From Prorocentrum cordatum (lineage: Eukaryota; Sar; Dinophyceae; Prorocentrales; Prorocentraceae), in contig CAUYUJ010012747.1 in NCBI GenBank assembly GCA_963575745.1, positions 132,550-158,554 of the forward strand: DNA of 26,005 nucleotides. Direction: 5' to 3'. This document shows, piece after piece, positions 24,101-26,005 of this stretch. How positions within the stretch are numbered: the first letter of the stretch is position 1; each line of letters begins with the position of its first letter. Made by a program: the position numbers and the translations under genes. The notes under the pieces were generated by a model that was not told where the DNA came from, made no database searches, and saw nothing but the letters and a program-made list of their open reading frames with translations.

Positions 24101-26005
24101 TGCGCCACGGCCCGCATCGACCCTAACAGCGACGTCAGCACCGACGACCGCATCGACGCCTGCCTCGACGAGCCCTCAGCCATTCACTGTCCTGACGCCT
24201 CGCCCAGGGCCGCTGGCGCGGGTGCCGTCTTCAGGCGCACCCTACGCTAGTGGGGCCGCCATGTCATGTCATGACACGTCGGCCTCGTCGATTTCATCGT
24301 CTGCGGCACAGTCTGCATCGACGACAACATCGACGACAGCATCGGTACAGTCTGCTCAAGGCTGGCTCAAGGCCTGGTGGGGCGGGCGGGCCACTCAGTC
24401 CGAGTGGGGCTGTACCCGCTTAAATTCCCGATCGCACCTGTACCCCCTTAAATTCCCGATCCCTCCGCAGTCATCGACGACAGCACGGACGGCAGCTGTG
24501 ACGGCCGCATCGGAAGTGCCAGTCTTCGGGCGGCCGCCCACGGCGGCAGCCATGTCAGACTCGCCGGCGGCATCATCGTCTACGGTAACATGCGTACCAC
24601 TGAACGTATCAGAGCAAATAGGTGGGACAAAATGCGTTGTACTTTTCAAGAGCGTGTCAGGGCAGTGCTGTGCACAGTGCCCCATAGGCACCCACTGCGA
24701 CACCCCGTGGGGCAACAACTACAGACCAGCGAAAACAGCCTCACAAGTAACACCTACGCCCACGACTACGGCGCCACCAACACCAGACCCGCACGCAGCT
24801 CCGACACCAGCGACAGCGCCGGCCCCGAGTGCAGCCGAGACGTCAGCACCAATGACAGCAGCTCCGACGCCAGCATCGGCAGTGTCAGCATCCACGCCTG
24901 CCCCCTGGACGGCGACGTCAGAGCCGAAGACAGCACCGACGTCCCTGTCGACGCCCGCACCGACGCCAGCACTGACGACAGCTCTGACACCAGCACCTCC
25001 AGCGCCAGCGGCCGCCCCCACCACGCCGGCACCAAAGCCAGAGGCACAGGCAGCAGCGACGTCAGACCCGACACCCACCCCGACGTCAACAGTGAGGCCA
25101 GCACCGACGACAGCTCCGACGCCAGCACCGCCAGCGTCACCACCCACGCCCGCGCCTACGCCGGTACCCACGCCAGAGTTGCAGCCAGCATCTACGCCAA
25201 CTCCGCCGTCCGCATCGACGCTCGCATCCATGGCAGCATCGTCCATAGTTTCGACACCAGCACTGCCAGCGGCAGCACCCACGCCCACGCCTACGCGGGC
25301 ACCAACGTTGACACCAGCACCAACGCCGGCACCGAGCGCAGCCGAGACGCCATCGCCGACGACAACTCTCACGCCAACCCTGCCTGATTCAGCATGCCCT
25401 GAGTCGTCCGCGGCGGCGCCAAAGGTGGCACCCACGTCGGCCTACACGGCAGCGTTCGTGGAGCGTGTGTGTTTGGAGGTCATCGAGTGGTACAACGTGG
25501 TGTCACCGTCCACGTGGGCCATCCTGTGCGCCACGTACGTCATGTACTACTTCTTCATCGGATTCCGCGACGAGTGGCGGCGACGGAGTGCAGCTACAGC
25601 GCGGCGGCGACGCCGACAGCGCGGCGGCGACGTCGACCGCAGACGCCCTCTAGGCCACCAGACGGCCGCCCAGGGCCGCCCTGGCATCAGCCCCCACCCT
25701 GCCTCGAGCCTCGAGCCGACCTCCCTGCCAAAACCTGGTAGCACGCCAGCGGGGGCGGCTTCAGCCCCCCCGCATGGCACCACGCCTGCCATTCCTGTCA
25801 TCGGCCCCCACACTGCCTCAAGCCTCGAGACCACCCCCCGCCAAAACCTGGTAGCACGCCAGCGGGGGCGGCTTCAGCCCCCCCGCATGGCACCACGCCT
25901 GCCATTCCTGTCATCGGTCCCCACGCTGCCTCGAGCCCTGGGGCGACCTCCCCGCCACAACCTGGTAGCACGGCAGCGGGGCCAGCCTCGGCCGTCTCGC
26001 ATGCC
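21159..26005 (+). CDS. Very long Pro/Ala/Ser/Thr-rich protein with membrane segment (3'-partial)
   Basis: I read this frame codon by codon from 21159 to the window end and found no stop, about 1,615 codons. ATG 21159 is the first after an AG-ended pyrimidine tract; ATG 21207 has the strong context GCCGCCATGG and is the alternative start. The N-terminus includes a charged helix (ILEHDVYHLRAELRAHRADH), then hydrophobic stretches (21705-21800, 21900-22005). Most of the rest is disordered PAST-type sequence with an Asp/His-rich patch near 22530, 41-codon tandem repeats (23094-23462), a four-copy module and a cysteine patch (CCAQCPIGTHC, near 24670). Near 25490 a membrane segment (STWAILCATYVMYYFFIGF) precedes an Arg-rich tail. 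From about 25833 a one-base length change puts the frame out of phase with its own repeat. Repeat periods in multiples of three support translation. It is probably the 5' protein of another retroelement; function unknown. Confidence 0.6.
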   Translation, partial: MPTPPTPSQVYAGTAAMEPPAQRRNARTCSSFHPQLLPGPLRECHCQFIEHRHQDLVIYVPVLHGRDLPEPPGHAPRVLRANLHEDLRILEHDVYHLRAELRAHRADHHAHPHGTNADTDDFVQHLPTPLRPGNRGGVGLPTAEGDGAESGRAGPTPAVVAPCATSSRTPTPPRERFRGLASTALTFTGIIPLNFGCVLGPTSGIVLGIVDAVLRTIGTGTRSVVNNIVDSTSTAGPAHPKRAVKVGSMIFGAINTACGSKGTAGLARPKRATILAAVMLVVASTPASTPALPTALTPAPTSPPSSPALSPRPCPPARVQSSGAPSAAGAAMPRYVMSSAPAVMSLSTSSVLTPRPGPLARVQSSGAPDVSGAALPCHDPSALSTSASVPMPASTSILTPASSSAAPTPTSMTDHTPAPQTTPKPALTTALQSAATPAGGTDSTPSPPPPSPSPAGGGGDDDDDHDDHDDAAPTPAPMSASTLASTAATATASPTPTAASTAAMTAPTAAPLASLAEMAATMAASLAPPAPTSVSLASSAPTAASTAATTAPPAVSQTPTAASVASPAPTVASTAAMPPLPAAAPTSAATAATPVLPATAPTAARDVSTTISHSCAPCMATRSAAPSGPPKPGDLQTSPRHHRLSELQPASTPAPTSVSRPAPMPAPTTAPPASTPTPAPTPVPTPELQAASTPAPASPSRPAPMTAPTPAPPASAPTPAPTPVPTPELQPASTPAPTSTSRPAPTTAPATAPPAAPPTIYPIPPTTLGGPRPAPPTTASIEAPTSTSTSAPTAASRPASMSPQTVIALTPRPGPRAGVQPSGALSTSRAAMSCHATSASSPVSSVSLSVPTTTSTPPRTAAGTSASAATAFGRPPSTSAVADSPAAAPTLAPTSASTAAPQTASTAVSTTAPMTASTAAYTAVAPALTSAPTPALTTGSASVSSAPTAASTTRSTPSGTLTAIGAAMPRRIMSATSTPTPAPRPASTLTATSAPTTASTPASTSPQPFTVLTPRPGPLARVPSSGAPYASGAAMSCHDTSASSISSSAAQSASTTTSTTASVQSAQGWLKAWWGGRATQSEWGCTRLNSRSHLYPLKFPIPPQSSTTARTAAVTAASEVPVFGRPPTAAAMSDSPAASSSTVTCVPLNVSEQIGGTKCVVLFKSVSGQCCAQCPIGTHCDTPWGNNYRPAKTASQVTPTPTTTAPPTPDPHAAPTPATAPAPSAAETSAPMTAAPTPASAVSASTPAPWTATSEPKTAPTSLSTPAPTPALTTALTPAPPAPAAAPTTPAPKPEAQAAATSDPTPTPTSTVRPAPTTAPTPAPPASPPTPAPTPVPTPELQPASTPTPPSASTLASMAASSIVSTPALPAAAPTPTPTRAPTLTPAPTPAPSAAETPSPTTTLTPTLPDSACPESSAAAPKVAPTSAYTAAFVERVCLEVIEWYNVVSPSTWAILCATYVMYYFFIGFRDEWRRRSAATARRRRRQRGGDVDRRRPLGHQTAAQGRPGISPHPASSLEPTSLPKPGSTPAGAASAPPHGTTPAIPVIGPHTASSLETTPRQNLVARQRGRLQPPRMAPRLPFLSSVPTLPRALGRPPRHNLVARQRGQPRPSRM
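22112..22132 (+). repeat. Bulged hairpin H14
   Basis: Outer stem GGTGC/GCACC, bulged A, inner GTCT/AGGC, loop TC. Read as VQSSGA. Confidence 0.65.
22241..22261 (+). repeat. Bulged hairpin H15
   Basis: Outer stem GGTGC/GCGCC with one T-G wobble where H14 has T-A, bulged A, inner GTCT/AGGC, loop TC. Read as VQSSGA. Confidence 0.65.
23025..23049 (+). repeat. Bulged hairpin H16
   Basis: Seven-pair outer stem TCGGCGG/CCGCCGA, bulged C, inner GCCT/AGGC, loop TC. Read as APSGPP. Confidence 0.7.
23094..23462 (+). repeat. Three 123-bp (41-codon) tandem repeats
   Basis: Units start at 23094, 23217 and 23340, each opening GAGTTGCAGSC. Translation starts ELQPASTPAP, includes SRPAP and ends PTPAPTPVPTP; the third unit diverges at its end. 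A separate partial copy lies near 25097-25200 in the same frame. The period is a multiple of three. Confidence 0.8.
23611..23633 (+). repeat. Bulged hairpin H17
   Basis: Outer stem GAGTGC/GCACTC, bulged A, inner GCCT/AGGC, loop TC. Read as VQPSGA. Both arms differ from H14 at the same pair. Confidence 0.7.
24220..24242 (+). repeat. Bulged hairpin H18
   Basis: Outer stem GGGTGC/GCACCC, bulged C, inner GTCT/AGGC, loop TC. Read as VPSSGA. Confidence 0.7.
24411..24461 (+). repeat. Two-copy 28-bp tandem duplication
   Basis: TGTACCCGCTTAAATTCCCG at 24411 is repeated with one change at 24439. The 28-bp step is not a multiple of three, so the two copies are translated in different phases (CTRLNSRS and LYPLKFPI) inside the open frame. 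Confidence 0.7.
24518..24534 (+). repeat. Degenerate bulged hairpin H19
   Basis: Outer stem GCC/GGC, bulged A, inner GTCT/GGGC with two wobbles, loop TC. A weak, probably decayed member. Confidence 0.35.
25749..25773 (+). repeat. Bulged hairpin H20
   Basis: Outer stem GCGGGGG/CCCCCGC, bulged C, inner GGCT/AGCC, loop TC. Inside the 113/114-bp tandem repeat, read as AASAP. Confidence 0.7.
25862..25886 (+). repeat. Bulged hairpin H21
   Basis: Same sequence as H20 in the next tandem unit, but in the open frame it is read as RLQP because of the one-base length change between units. Confidence 0.7.

Larger units (their letters stand above)
22085..24290 (+). repeat. Four dispersed copies of an approximately 100-bp coding module
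   Basis: Copies lie near 22085-22165, 22206-22300, 23577-23680 and 24186-24290, with a partial one near 24023-24075. Each carries CTGACGCCTCGCCCAGGGCC or a variant, a bulged hairpin (H14, H15, H17, H18) and GGGGCCGCCATG with CATG repeats. The product is VLTPRPGPLARVQSSGAP followed by SGAAM. Spacings between hairpins are 129, 1371 and 609, all multiples of three. Confidence 0.75.
25727..26005 (+). repeat. 113/114-bp tandem repeat running off the window
   Basis: Units starting GCCAAAACCTGGTAGCACG begin at 25727 and 25840, and a diverged third at 25954. The first step is 113 bp and the second 114 bp. The first two units carry hairpins H20 and H21; the third has lost the hairpin core. Confidence 0.8.

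Noticed and set aside
1-26005. LTR retrotransposon
   Set aside because: No long terminal repeats, protease or integrase were seen; the endonuclease-RT-RNase H order is that of a non-LTR element.

Overview
The window reads as GC-rich nuclear DNA of a microbial eukaryote from a draft assembly: it holds a run of exactly 100 N at 20906-21005, long simple repeats and large retroelement coding regions. A dinoflagellate is my best guess. The reasons are one short match to the dinoflagellate spliced-leader sequence and pyrimidine-tract/AG sites ahead of open frames. Neither is proof, and no ribosomal or tRNA gene was found to settle it.

Bases 1-13792 (+ strand) carry one long non-LTR (LINE-type) retroelement-like coding region, broken into overlapping reading frames. 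In order it holds: a coiled-coil protein (1-882); a protein with a signal-peptide-like start (1054-2583); a short membrane segment (about 2535-2640); a protein ending in a possible ADP-ribosyltransferase-like fold (to 4147); a protein with an SH3-like stretch, a cysteine cluster and a ubiquitin-like tail (4162-6107); a Pro/Ala-rich linker (6110-7740); then an ORF2 with AP-endonuclease, reverse transcriptase, zinc knuckle and RNase H (7912-13792). Most RT and RNase H catalytic residues survive although the frame changes several times, so the breaks are either recent or indel errors in the sequence.

Bases 13793-21005 are almost gene-free. They hold a cluster of small hairpins just after the RNase H stop, two long (CT)n tracts, a degenerate 'GCCATCTTGG' array, a five-unit minisatellite of about 102-121 bp, an AT-richer unique stretch, one plausible short ORF (18813-19109), G homopolymers and the N gap.

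Bases 21159-26005 are open in a single frame for about 1,615 codons and run off the window. This Pro/Ala/Ser/Thr-rich protein contains 41-codon tandem repeats, a four-copy module and a transmembrane segment with a basic tail. By content and by its shared hairpins it looks like the 5' part of a second, related element.

The most unusual signal is a family of about 21 short hairpins, all on the + strand and all inside coding sequence. They share one architecture: an outer stem, one bulged C or A on the 5' side, a 4-bp inner stem, and a TC (or CC) loop. The outer-stem sequence differs from copy to copy while both arms stay complementary, and the same hairpin is translated in different phases as different peptides. 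This points to selection or spread at the nucleic-acid level.
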